A DNA stretch of 64,000 nucleotides from Parafrankia sp. EUN1f (lineage in GTDB: Bacteria; Actinomycetota; Actinomycetes; Frankiales; Frankiaceae): contig NZ_ADGX01000038.1 of NCBI RefSeq assembly GCF_000177675.1, forward strand, positions 1 to 64,000, written 5' to 3'. Below the pieces are notes generated by a model that ran no database searches, had not been told where the DNA came from, and saw nothing but the letters and a program-made list of their open reading frames with translations. Both the position numbers and the translations under genes were made by a program. Below, piece by piece: positions 1 to 8,374 of this stretch (within the stretch, counting starts at the first letter, position 1; each line of letters opens with the position of its first letter).

Positions 1-78
1 CCGCGCGTTGCTGGCCGCTGGCCGCGGCCGGGACCCGATCGGGCGCTCCCGCGGCCCGTCGGGTCCCGGCCGGCGCGG

Positions 79-822
79 TCAGCGGGCCCGCTTGGCGCTG
101 GCCTGCTCGACGGCGGCCCAGTGCTCGTCAGCCACCCACAGCCGGGCGAATGTCCGGGCGGCGTCCTCGGCGTGCTCCTCGGTCAGCGGCGCACCGGCGG
201 CGCGGCGCAGGACGTGCTTGATGCCGCGGGCGGGCGCGCCGGTGAGGGAGTGGGCCAGCGCCCGCCAGCCCTCGTCGAACCCGGCCCGGGGCAGGACCTG
301 GTCGACCAGCCCGAGGCCGAGCGCCTCGGCGGCGGTCAGGACCCGGCCGGTGCCGGCGAGCAGCAGCGCGCGGCCGGGCCCGACCAGCGCGGCCAGCCGT
401 TCGGCGCCGCCCCACGCCGGCATGATCGCCAGCGTCGACTGGGTGAATCCGATCTTGATGTCGTCGGCGGCGACGCGGATGTCGGCGGCCACCGCGACCT
501 CGGCGCCGCCGCCCAGGGCGTGCCCGTTGACGGCGGCGATCACCGGGGCGGGAAACGCGGCGAGCCGGTCGCAGATGGCGCGCATCCGCAGGGCCATGGC
601 TGTCGCCTCGTCCTCGGTGCGCAGGGCGGCGAGTTCCTTGAGGTCGCCGCCGGAGACGAACGCCCGGTCGCCGGCGCCCCGGATGACCAGGGCCCCGGCG
701 CCGTCGGCGGCGTCGAGGGCCTTCTCCAGCTCACCCATGGTGGCCAGGGAGATGGCGTTGCGCGCCTCGGGCCGGTCGATCGTGATGACGGCGAGCCCGG
801 CATCCAGCTCTAGATCAATCAT
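79..822 (-). CDS. Crotonase (enoyl-CoA hydratase/isomerase) family protein
   Basis: The 247-residue product has the normal crotonase length and fold motifs: the first oxyanion segment around SGGDLKEL (57-64) and the second around NGHALGGGAE (99-108). The first hydratase glutamate is kept (Glu108), but the second, normally in a QPE motif, is Thr130 (FTQST). That loss argues against simple syn-hydration and leaves isomerase, decarboxylase or C-C cleaving activity open. It acts on acyl-CoA esters in the cytosol. It is divergent from the acyl-CoA ligase gene, with a two-copy operator-like element in the shared promoter, so both are probably under the same TetR-type control. Family call is firm; the reaction is unknown. 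Confidence 0.85.
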   Translation of the reverse strand: MIDLELDAGLAVITIDRPEARNAISLATMGELEKALDAADGAGALVIRGAGDRAFVSGGDLKELAALRTEDEATAMALRMRAICDRLAAFPAPVIAAVNGHALGGGAEVAVAADIRVAADDIKIGFTQSTLAIMPAWGGAERLAALVGPGRALLLAGTGRVLTAAEALGLGLVDQVLPRAGFDEGWRALAHSLTGAPARGIKHVLRRAAGAPLTEEHAEDAARTFARLWVADEHWAAVEQASAKRAR

Positions 823-840
823 GGACCCAACTCCAGGTTG

Positions 841-874
841 AGAATACTATTCTAATTTGAGAGAGTAGCATTCC
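841..874. promoter_or_regulatory. Double palindromic operator (AGAAT-N3-ATTCT)
   Basis: Positions 841-853 read AGAATACTATTCT, a perfect 5-3-5 palindrome. A degenerate copy, AGAGTAGCATTCC, lies at 862-874. The centres are 21 bp apart, two helical turns, which suits cooperative dimer binding on one face. It lies between the divergent crotonase and ligase genes and matches the element at 19731-19743 beside the TetR gene. Binding by that TetR is inferred. Confidence 0.6.
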
Positions 875-1019
875 CGCCCGAAATGCACCGTTCCCTGTGA
901 GATTGCCGGCGCCTCGCCACATGAGGGGCGTCCACGGCCCGCGGGGACGGGGGAAAGCTGTGGAACCTGCCCCGTTGTCCTGGGAGAGTCTGGGAATCGC
1001 ACAGATCGGAGCTCGCGCG

Positions 1020-2645
1020 ATGCGCACCGTCCCCCCTGAGCTGGTCAAGCGGTACGAGTCCGAGGGCTGGTGGACGCCCGAGACGCTGGGCGACATTCTG
1101 GCCACGGGCCTGGCCGCCGCGCCAGACGCGCAGTTCCGGGTCCATTCGGCGGCGCGGCCCTTCAGCGGCACGTTCCGCGAGGTCGAGCTGGTCGCGCGCC
1201 GGCTCGCGGCCGGGCTGCGCGCCCGCGGGGTCGGCCCCGGCGACGTCGTGGTGTTCCAGCTGCCGAACTGGATGGAGGCGGCGGCGACCTTCTGGGCCTC
1301 GGCGTTACTCGGCGCGGTCGTGGTGCCGGTGGTCCACTTCTACGGCCGCAAGGAGGTCGGCTACATCCTGGAGCGGACGTCGCCGAAGGTCTTCGTCACG
1401 GCGCAGGGCTTCGGGCGGCTGGAGTTCCAGCCCGATCTCGTCGCCGGGGTGCCCGTCGTCGGCGTGGTGGGGCGCGGGAGCGGCGAGCCGCTGGCGTTCG
1501 ACGACCTGCTCGCCGACGACCCGATGCCCGGCACCGTCGCGGCGGACCCGGGTGCCCCGGCGGTGATCGCCTTCACCTCGGGCACCACCCGCGACCCCAA
1601 GGGCGTCATCCACAGCCATCAGACCCTCGGCTTCGAGACGCGCCAGCTCGCCGGGCTCTACCCGCCGGACCGCGGCCGCCAGCTCACCGCCGCGCCGGTC
1701 GGGCACTTCATCGGCATGCTGAACGCCTTCCTCATCCCGGTGCCGGAGGGACGTCCGATCAACCTGGCCGACGTCTGGGACCCGGCGCAGGCGCTGGAGC
1801 TGATGCGCACCGGCGGCCTCACCGTCGGCGGCGGCGCCACGTACTTCATGACCAGCCTGCTGGACCACCCCGACTTCACCCCCGAGCACCTGGTCGGGAT
1901 GCGCTACGCCGGGCTCGGCGGGTCGTCCGTCCCGGCGGCGGTCACCACCCGGCTGGACGAGCTGGGCATCACGGTGTTCCGCTCCTACGGCAGCACCGAG
2001 CATCCCTCGATCACCGGCTCCCGGTACACCGCGGCTGCGGACAAGCGCCTGTTCACCGACGGGGACGTCCTGCCCGGGGTGGAGATCCGGCTCGAACCGG
2101 ACGGCGAGATCCTCAGCCGGGGGCCGGACCTGTGCCTGGGCTACCTCGACGAGGAGTTGACCGCGCAGGTCTTCGACGCCGACGGCTGGTACCACACCGG
2201 TGACGTCGGGGTGCTCGACGCCGACGGCTACCTGACGATCGTCGACCGCAAGGCCGACTTCATCATTCGCGGCGGGGAGAACATCAGCGCGCTGGAGGTC
2301 GAGGAGGTGCTGCTGACCATGCCCGGTGTCGCCGAGGCCGCGGTGGTCGCGGCGCCCGACGCCCGGCTCGGTGAGCACGCGGCCGCGGTGCTGCGCCTGC
2401 AGGACGGCGCCGTGCTGCCGACCCTGGACGAGGTGCGCGCCCACTTCCAGCAGGCGGGGCTGGCCAGGCAGAAGTGGCCCGAGGAGCTGGTTGAGATCGC
2501 GGACTTCCCGCGGACCCCCAGCGGTAAGATCCAGAAGGCTGTCCTGCGGGCAGGCATCGCGCGCCGGGACACCGCGCAGCAGGCAGACATCGCGCGGGAC
2601 ACCGCGCAGCAGGCAGACATTGCGGCACGGCAGGGAAGAGAATAG
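1020..2645 (+). CDS. AMP-dependent acyl-CoA synthetase (FadD-type)
   Basis: This 541-residue ANL-family enzyme should activate a carboxylic acid to its CoA thioester with ATP. Visible motifs are the AMP-binding loop FTSGTTRDPKG, the adenylate-side motif YHTGDVG, the hinge region IIRGGENISALEVEE and the C-terminal catalytic lysine in PSGKIQK. The ATG at 1020 is chosen because GGAG at 1008-1011 lies eight bases upstream; the open frame extends 41 codons further without a ribosome site. The C-terminus carries a perfect ten-residue duplication (RDTAQQADIA) from a 30-bp tandem repeat, beyond the usual end of the family. It heads a co-directional run with the amidohydrolase, a second ligase and the mutase. 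Substrate unknown. Confidence 0.9.
   Translation: MRTVPPELVKRYESEGWWTPETLGDILATGLAAAPDAQFRVHSAARPFSGTFREVELVARRLAAGLRARGVGPGDVVVFQLPNWMEAAATFWASALLGAVVVPVVHFYGRKEVGYILERTSPKVFVTAQGFGRLEFQPDLVAGVPVVGVVGRGSGEPLAFDDLLADDPMPGTVAADPGAPAVIAFTSGTTRDPKGVIHSHQTLGFETRQLAGLYPPDRGRQLTAAPVGHFIGMLNAFLIPVPEGRPINLADVWDPAQALELMRTGGLTVGGGATYFMTSLLDHPDFTPEHLVGMRYAGLGGSSVPAAVTTRLDELGITVFRSYGSTEHPSITGSRYTAAADKRLFTDGDVLPGVEIRLEPDGEILSRGPDLCLGYLDEELTAQVFDADGWYHTGDVGVLDADGYLTIVDRKADFIIRGGENISALEVEEVLLTMPGVAEAAVVAAPDARLGEHAAAVLRLQDGAVLPTLDEVRAHFQQAGLARQKWPEELVEIADFPRTPSGKIQKAVLRAGIARRDTAQQADIARDTAQQADIAARQGRE
2565..2624 (+). repeat. 30-bp tandem duplication in ligase C-terminus
   Basis: Two adjacent 30-bp units (2565-2594 and 2595-2624) differ at a single base and encode the same ten residues. 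Because the unit is a multiple of three the frame is kept. It lies after the catalytic lysine motif, so it probably does not affect activity. Confidence 0.9.
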
Positions 2646-2674
2646 GGTTCTCCGTATCAGTAAGGGAGGATCTC

Positions 2675-3853
2675 ATGCCTACGCGAGTGTCGCCGTACCC
2701 CGTCTTCGACGCGGACAACCACCTGTACGAGACCGAGGACGCCTTCACCAAGTTCCTGCCGGAGGCGTATCGGGGCGCGATCCGGTACGTCCAGGTGGAC
2801 GGCCGCACGAAGATCGCGATCCGGGGCCAGATCAGCGACTACATCCCCAACCCGACCTTCGAGGTCGTCGCCCGCCCGGGCGCCCAGGAGGAGTTCTTCA
2901 AGATCGGGAACCCCGAGGGCAAGTCCTACCGTGAGATCATCGGCAAGCCGATGCGGTCGATCCCGGCTTTCCGTGAGCCGAAGTCCCGCATCGAGCTGAT
3001 GAACGAGCAGGGCCTCGAGCGGACGCTGATGTTCCCGACGCTGGCGAGCCTCATCGAGGAGCGCATGCGGGACGACCCGGAACTGACGCACGTCGTCATC
3101 CACGCCCTCAACGAGTGGCTGTACGAGACCTGGCAGTTCAACTACGAGAACCGCATCTTCACCACGCCGGTCATCACCCTGCCGATCGTCGAGAAGGCGA
3201 TCGAGGAGCTGGAGTGGGTCGTGGCGCGCGGGGCGAAGGCCATCCTGATCCGGCCGGCGCCGGTTCCCGGTTTCAACGGCTCGCGGTCCTTCGGCCTGCC
3301 GGAGTTCGACCCGTTCTGGGAACGGGTCGTGCACCACAACATCCTGGTCGGCCTGCACTCCTCGGACAGCGGCTACAACCGCTACACCCAGGACTGGGAG
3401 GGCAAGGTCCGCGAGTACCTGCCGTTCCAGCCGGACGCCTTCCGCATGTTCGGCCAGTGGCGCCCCATCCAGGACACGGTGGCCGCGCTGGTCTGCCACG
3501 GTGCGCTGTCCCGGTTCCCGACCCTGAAGATCGCGGTCATCGAGAACGGCGCGTCCTGGGTCGCCCCGCTGCTCTCCGAGCTGAAGGACATCTACAAGAA
3601 GTACCCGCAGCAGTTCCTGGAGAACCCGATCGAGGTGGTCCGGCGCAGCGTCCACGTCAGCCCCTTCTGGGAGGAGGACATGGCCAGGCTCTCGGAGCTG
3701 ATCGGGGTCGACCGGGTGCTCTTCGGCTCCGACTACCCGCACCCCGAGGGCCTGGGCGACCCGGTGAGCTACGTCGAGGTGCTCAAGGACCTCAGCGCGG
3801 AGGACCAGGCCAAGATCATGGGCGGCAACCTGGCCAGGCTGATCGACGCATGA
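2675..3853 (+). CDS. Amidohydrolase-2 / ACMSD-like metal-dependent hydrolase or decarboxylase
   Basis: The 392-residue product belongs to the COG2159 TIM-barrel group that includes ACMSD and related non-oxidative decarboxylases and hydrolases. The N-terminal metal motif is DADNHLYE (usually D-x-H), a further metal histidine lies in GLHSSDSGYNRY, and the C-terminal motif FGSDYPHPEG carries the conserved Asp. GGGAGG a few bases before the ATG is a strong ribosome site. The stop codon overlaps the next ATG (ATGA at 3850-3853), so it is translationally coupled to the second acyl-CoA ligase. It may hydrolyse or decarboxylate the compound being activated; which of these cannot be read from sequence. 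Confidence 0.85.
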   Translation: MPTRVSPYPVFDADNHLYETEDAFTKFLPEAYRGAIRYVQVDGRTKIAIRGQISDYIPNPTFEVVARPGAQEEFFKIGNPEGKSYREIIGKPMRSIPAFREPKSRIELMNEQGLERTLMFPTLASLIEERMRDDPELTHVVIHALNEWLYETWQFNYENRIFTTPVITLPIVEKAIEELEWVVARGAKAILIRPAPVPGFNGSRSFGLPEFDPFWERVVHHNILVGLHSSDSGYNRYTQDWEGKVREYLPFQPDAFRMFGQWRPIQDTVAALVCHGALSRFPTLKIAVIENGASWVAPLLSELKDIYKKYPQQFLENPIEVVRRSVHVSPFWEEDMARLSELIGVDRVLFGSDYPHPEGLGDPVSYVEVLKDLSAEDQAKIMGGNLARLIDA

Positions 3854-5283
3854 AATGGGAGACCATCCCGGAGATGGTGCTCAGCGCCGCCGACCGCTTC
3901 GGTGACGCCGAAGCGGTCGTCGACGGGGCACTGCGCCTCACCTACACCGATCTGGTGGGCCGGGTCCGTACCGCCGCGGGTTCCTTCGCGGCGGCGGGCG
4001 TCGGCAAGGGTGACCGGGTGGCGATCTGGGCGCCGAACTCCGCCGAGTGGATCATCGCGGCCTTCGGGCTGCTGACCGCCGGTGGGGTGCTGGTGCCCGT
4101 GAACACCCGTTACAAGGCCGAGGAAGCGAACGACATCCTCACCCGCAGCGGGGCGAAGATGGTCCTGGTCCAGGAGGGCTTCCTCGGGCAGGCGTACACC
4201 GGCATCACCGCCGTGCCCGCCGTCGACATCAAGTCGGGCTTCCTGACCTCCGGGGCGCCGCTGGACGCACCGGTGGTCACCGATGGTGACGACATCGCAG
4301 ACATCCTGTTCACGTCCGGGACGACCGGGCGTCCCAAGGGCGTCATGATGAACCACCACCAGACGCTGCGGCTGTACGCGGAGTGGTGCTGCCAGGCGGA
4401 TCTGCGGGAGGGCGACCGGTACCTGATCGTCAACCCGTTCTTCCACAACTTCGGCTACAAGGCGGGGATCGTCGCCGCCCTGATCCGGGGCGCGACCATC
4501 GTGCCGGTGGCCGTCCTGGAGATGGACCGGCTGCTCGAGCTGATCGAGCGGGAGCGGATCACCATGCTCCCCGGCCCGCCGACGCTGTACCACTCGCTGC
4601 TGGCGGCGCGGGGCAGCGCGGACGTCTCCTCGTTACGGTGCGCCGTCACCGGTTCGGCCGACATCCCGGTCGAGCTGATCCGGCGGATGAAGCAGGAGCT
4701 GCCCTTCCAGTCGATCATGACCGGGTACGGCCTCACCGAGGCGGGCACCGCCACCGCCTCACGGCCGGGGGACTCCTTCGAGGACATCGCCACCACCGTC
4801 GGCAAGGCCTGCGACGGCGTGGAGATCTCCATCGCCGACGACGGCGAGGTGCTGATCCGCGGCTACACGGTGATGCAGGGCTACCTGGACGACCCCGCCG
4901 CCACCGCCGAGGCGATCGACCCCGACGGCTGGCTGCACACCGGCGACCTGGGCACCCTCGACGAGCGCGGGTACCTGCGGATCATCGGCCGCAAGAAGGA
5001 CATGTTCATCGTCGGTGGCTTCAACGCCTACCCGGCCGAGATCGAGGGCTTCCTGCTGGGGCATCCCGCGGTCGCGCAGGTCGCGGTCATCGGTGTGCCC
5101 GACGATCGCCTCGGCGAGGTCGGCAAGGCGTTCGTGGTCCGGCGCGGGCCGGTCACCGCCGACGAGCTGATCGCGTGGAGCCGGGAGAAGATGGCCGGCT
5201 TCAAGGTGCCCAGGCACGTCGAGTTCCTGGAGAGCCTGCCGCTGAACGCGTCCGGAAAAGTGATGAAGGACCAGCTGCGCTAG
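3850..5283 (+). CDS. AMP-dependent acyl-CoA synthetase (FadD3-like size)
   Basis: This 477-residue ANL ligase starts at the ATG at 3850 overlapping the amidohydrolase stop. It shows TSGTTGRPKGVMMNH (AMP/phosphate loop), GYGLTEAG, LHTGDLG, RKKDMFIVGGFNAYPAEIEG and the terminal lysine motif NASGKVMKDQLR. It is compact, as for FadD3-type ligases that activate ring-derived carboxylates such as HIP in steroid catabolism, but that resemblance is by size and motif only. The mutase genes follow 70 bp downstream, implying that an activated acid is fed toward the mutase. Substrate unknown. Confidence 0.88.
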   Translation: MKWETIPEMVLSAADRFGDAEAVVDGALRLTYTDLVGRVRTAAGSFAAAGVGKGDRVAIWAPNSAEWIIAAFGLLTAGGVLVPVNTRYKAEEANDILTRSGAKMVLVQEGFLGQAYTGITAVPAVDIKSGFLTSGAPLDAPVVTDGDDIADILFTSGTTGRPKGVMMNHHQTLRLYAEWCCQADLREGDRYLIVNPFFHNFGYKAGIVAALIRGATIVPVAVLEMDRLLELIERERITMLPGPPTLYHSLLAARGSADVSSLRCAVTGSADIPVELIRRMKQELPFQSIMTGYGLTEAGTATASRPGDSFEDIATTVGKACDGVEISIADDGEVLIRGYTVMQGYLDDPAATAEAIDPDGWLHTGDLGTLDERGYLRIIGRKKDMFIVGGFNAYPAEIEGFLLGHPAVAQVAVIGVPDDRLGEVGKAFVVRRGPVTADELIAWSREKMAGFKVPRHVEFLESLPLNASGKVMKDQLR

Positions 5284-5353
5284 CACCGCACCGAACACCG
5301 AACAGGGCAAGTCGAGGTATCGGTTTCCGCCTCCAGAAAGTAATGAAGCGACG

Positions 5354-6931
5354 ATGAGCGATTCTGTCCAGACCAATTCCGGCCTGCCGGTCAGTCCGGT
5401 GTACGGCCCCGCCGACCGCGGGGCCGAGCCACCGGAGCCGGGCCGCTTCCCCTTCACCCGCGGCAACTACGCCAAGGGGTACCGGGGGCGCACGTGGACC
5501 TTCCGCCAGTACTCCGGCTTCGGCACCGCGGAGGAGTCCAACAGTCGGTACCGCTACCTGCTCGACCAGGGCGGGACGGGCCTGTCGGTGGCGCTCGACC
5601 TGCCCACCCAGTGCGGGTACGACTCCGACGACCCGGAGGTGACCGAGGAGGTCGGCCGGGTCGGCGTCGCCGTCGACACGCTCGCCGACGCCGAGGTGCT
5701 CTTCGACGGCATCCCGCTGGACAAGATCAGCACCAGCTTCACCATCAACGGCACCGCCGCGATCCTGCTGGCCTTCTACGTGGCCGCCGCGGAACGTTCC
5801 GGGGTGCCCCGGTCGAAGCTGACCGGCACGATCCAGAACGACATCCTCAAGGAGTACGCTTCCCGCGGGACGTGGATCTGGCCGCCGACGCCGTCGCTGC
5901 GCCTCATCGCCGACACGATCGAGTTCTGCGCCGCCGAGGTGCCGCGCTTCAACGCCATCTCGGTCGCCGGCGCGCATTTCCGCGACGCCGGCGCCAACGC
6001 GGTGCAGGAGATGGCATTCACCCTCGCCGACGGTGTCACCTACTGCGACACCGTGATCGAGCGCGGACGCCTGACGATCGAGCAGTTCGCCCCGCAGGTC
6101 TCCTTCTTCTTCTACACCCACGGTGACTTCTTCGAGGAGATCGCGAAATACCGGGCCGGCCGCCGACGCTGGGCGACCATCGTGCGTGAGCGGTACGGCG
6201 CGACCGCCGACAAGGCGTCGATGTTCCGCTTCGGCTGTGTCGCCGGCGGCGCCTCGCTGTACGCGCCGCAGGCGCAGAACAACATCGTGCGGGTGGCCTA
6301 CGAGGCGATGGCCTCGGTGCTCGGCGGCGTCCAGTCGATGTTCACCGCCGCCTGGGACGAGCCGTTCGCGCTGCCCAGCGAGGAGTCGGCGACCCTCGCC
6401 CTGCGCACCCAGCAGATCCTCGCCCTGGAGACCGGCGTCACCCGCACCGCGGACCCGCTCGGCGGCTCCTACTTCGTCGAGGCGCTCACCGACGCCACCG
6501 AGGCCCGCATCGTCGAGATCATGGACGACCTCGAGGCGCACGGCGGCATGGTCCGCTGCATCGAGGACGGCTACCTGCAGGGCCTGATCGCCGACGAGGC
6601 CTACCAGCTGCACAAGGACATCGAGGACGGCACGGTGCCCATCGTCGGGGTGAACCGGTTCGTCGCCGACGAGCCGGCACCCGACCTGGCCACCTACGAG
6701 CTGGACGCCGACGGGCGCGAACGACAGCTGAAGCGGCTGGCGAAGGTGAAGGCCGAGCGGGACGGCGCCGCCGTGCGGGCCAGCCTCGACGCGCTCGCCC
6801 GCGCCGCCGAGGGAGACGGGAACCTGATGCACAACCTGATCGACTGCGCCAACGCCTACTGCACGGTCGGCGAGATGGTCGCCGCCCTCAAGGCGGTCTG
6901 GGGCGAGTTCCAGCAGCCGGTGGTGTTCTGA
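5354..6931 (+). CDS. B12-dependent acyl-CoA mutase, large (catalytic) subunit
   Basis: The 525-residue product is the TIM-barrel subunit of the methylmalonyl-CoA mutase family, lacking the B12-binding domain, which is encoded by the next gene. It rearranges the carbon skeleton of an acyl-CoA by a radical mechanism. Hallmarks are PFTRGNYAKGYRGRTWT, GLSVALDLPTQCGYDSD and GTIQNDILKEYASRGTW. Substrate-selecting residues can be read: Tyr53 (RQYSGF) and Arg171 (SRGTW) match Tyr89/Arg207 of methylmalonyl-CoA mutase rather than Phe/Gln of isobutyryl-CoA mutase or Ile of 2-hydroxyisobutyryl-CoA mutase. His208 (GAHF) matches the catalytic His244. A carboxylated acyl-CoA substrate is therefore inferred. 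It overlaps the small-subunit gene by one base; a MeaB gene lies at 18008. Confidence 0.92.
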   Translation: MSDSVQTNSGLPVSPVYGPADRGAEPPEPGRFPFTRGNYAKGYRGRTWTFRQYSGFGTAEESNSRYRYLLDQGGTGLSVALDLPTQCGYDSDDPEVTEEVGRVGVAVDTLADAEVLFDGIPLDKISTSFTINGTAAILLAFYVAAAERSGVPRSKLTGTIQNDILKEYASRGTWIWPPTPSLRLIADTIEFCAAEVPRFNAISVAGAHFRDAGANAVQEMAFTLADGVTYCDTVIERGRLTIEQFAPQVSFFFYTHGDFFEEIAKYRAGRRRWATIVRERYGATADKASMFRFGCVAGGASLYAPQAQNNIVRVAYEAMASVLGGVQSMFTAAWDEPFALPSEESATLALRTQQILALETGVTRTADPLGGSYFVEALTDATEARIVEIMDDLEAHGGMVRCIEDGYLQGLIADEAYQLHKDIEDGTVPIVGVNRFVADEPAPDLATYELDADGRERQLKRLAKVKAERDGAAVRASLDALARAAEGDGNLMHNLIDCANAYCTVGEMVAALKAVWGEFQQPVVF

Positions 6932-7332
6932 TGCCGGCCCGGGTTCTCGTCGCCAAGCCCGGCCTGGACGGGCACGACCGCGGCGCGAAGATCATCGCGC
7001 GGACGCTGCGGGACGCCGGTTTCGAGGTCGTGTTCACCGGCATCCGCCAGCGCATCGAGGACATCGTCACGATCGCGCTGCAGGAGGACGTGGCGCTGGT
7101 CGGCCTGAGCATCCTCTCCGGCGCGCACATCGCGCTGACGGCCCGCACCATCGAGGCGCTGCGCGCGGCCGACGCGGGCGACATCGCGGTCGTGGTCGGC
7201 GGCACCATCCCGCCGGCGGACGTCCCGAAGCTGCTGGAGGCCGGCGCCGCCGCGGTGTTCCCGACCGGTACGCCCCTCGACGAGGTGGTCACCCGGGTCC
7301 GGGAGCTGACAGCGGCCTCCACCACGTCCTGA
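6931..7332 (+). CDS. B12-binding small subunit of acyl-CoA mutase
   Basis: The 133-residue product is a stand-alone cobalamin-binding domain. The base-off/His-on signature DGHDRG is at 13-18, with His15 the predicted cobalt ligand, followed by LSILSG and VVGGTIP, the other two segments that hold the nucleotide tail. Its length matches the small subunits of two-part mutases such as isobutyryl-CoA and 2-hydroxyisobutyryl-CoA mutase. The start overlaps the large-subunit stop (TGATG), giving coupled 1:1 translation. It must act with the large subunit; it has no catalytic activity alone. Confidence 0.94.
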   Translation: MPARVLVAKPGLDGHDRGAKIIARTLRDAGFEVVFTGIRQRIEDIVTIALQEDVALVGLSILSGAHIALTARTIEALRAADAGDIAVVVGGTIPPADVPKLLEAGAAAVFPTGTPLDEVVTRVRELTAASTTS

Positions 7333-7340
7333 CGTCGGCC

Positions 7341-7357
7341 GCCGCACCGGGTGCGGC
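7341..7357 (+). terminator. Short hairpin after mutase genes
   Basis: A perfect 7-bp stem (GCCGCAC / GTGCGGC) closes a three-base loop nine bases after the small-subunit stop. There is no U-tract, so it may be an attenuator or processing site within the operon rather than a full terminator. Confidence 0.4.
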
Positions 7358-7417
7358 TGCCGGGCTGCAGGGAAGCGCGCGAGCGCGACATCGATGTGAC
7401 GAGATCGGGAGGGTCCA

Positions 7418-8374
7418 GTGCGGGTCGGCGTGATGATCGGACCGGAGCGGGGTGACTCCGCGCGCAAGGTCGGGCGGATGATCGACGACGTCCTGTGGGC
7501 CGAGGGCGCGGGGATGGACACCGCCTGGATCCCCCAGGTGCCCTCCGACTTCGACGCGCTCATCGCGGTCGCCCTGATGGGTGCCCGCACCGAGCGGATC
7601 GAGCTCGGCACGGCGGTCGTCCCGCTGCAGCCGCAGCACCCGATCGCGCTCGCGCGCCAGACCCTGTCGGCGCAGGCGGCCACCGGCGGGCGGCTCGCGC
7701 TCGGCATCGGGCCGTCGCACCACTGGATCGTCCGCGACATGCTCGGCCTGCCCTACGACAAGCCGGCCGGGTTCACCCGCGACTACCTCGAGGTCCTCAA
7801 GGCCGCGCTGAGCGGGCCGGGGCCGGTGGACGTCGAGAACGGCACCTTCACCGTCCACAACCCGATGGAGATCGGGCCGGTCGCCCCGCTGCCGGTGTTC
7901 CTCGCCGCTCTCGGGCCGGTCATGCTGCGCATCGCCGGTGAGCAGGCCGACGGCACCGTGCTGTGGCTCGCCGACGAGCGTGCCGTCGGCGAGCACGTGG
8001 TGCCGCGGATCACCAAGGCGGCGGCCGACGCCGGCCGCCCGGCGCCGCGGATCGTCGCCGGCATCCCGGTGTGCCTGTGCGCGCCGGGGGAGGAGGACAA
8101 GGCCCGGGAGCGGGCGAACCGCATCCTCGGCGAGGCCGAGGTGTCCCCGAACTACCAGCGCCTGCTTGACCAGGGCGACGCCACCAGCGTCGGGGACATC
8201 GCCGCGGTCGGCGACGAGGCCGCCATCCTCGCGGCCTTCCGGCGGTTCGCCGACGCCGGCTGCACCGACCTGTCGGTGCGGCTGCTGCCCATCGGCGACA
8301 ACCGCGACGAGCTGATCGCCTCCAAGCGGCGGACCCGGGAAGTGATCGCGGCCCTCGCGGCGGAGGTCAGATGA
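7418..8374 (+). CDS. LLM-class F420-dependent oxidoreductase
   Basis: The 318-residue product has the luciferase-like TIM-barrel pattern: N-terminal GVMIGPERGDS, the strand TERIELGTAVVPLQPQHP, GGRLALGIGPSHHWIV and a C-terminal VGDEAAILAAFRRFADAG. It resembles the actinobacterial F420-dependent subfamily (TIGR03564-like) that reduces or oxidises small organic substrates with coenzyme F420. The GTG start is preceded by GGGAGGG. Its stop overlaps the next gene's ATG (8371), so the two are coupled. It probably carries out a hydride transfer on an intermediate of this pathway; the substrate is not deducible. Confidence 0.88.
   Translation: MRVGVMIGPERGDSARKVGRMIDDVLWAEGAGMDTAWIPQVPSDFDALIAVALMGARTERIELGTAVVPLQPQHPIALARQTLSAQAATGGRLALGIGPSHHWIVRDMLGLPYDKPAGFTRDYLEVLKAALSGPGPVDVENGTFTVHNPMEIGPVAPLPVFLAALGPVMLRIAGEQADGTVLWLADERAVGEHVVPRITKAAADAGRPAPRIVAGIPVCLCAPGEEDKARERANRILGEAEVSPNYQRLLDQGDATSVGDIAAVGDEAAILAAFRRFADAGCTDLSVRLLPIGDNRDELIASKRRTREVIAALAAEVR

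Noticed and set aside
5284-5353. Cobalamin riboswitch before the mutase gene
   Set aside because: The gap is only 70 bp and shows no B12-box sequence or stable fold large enough.
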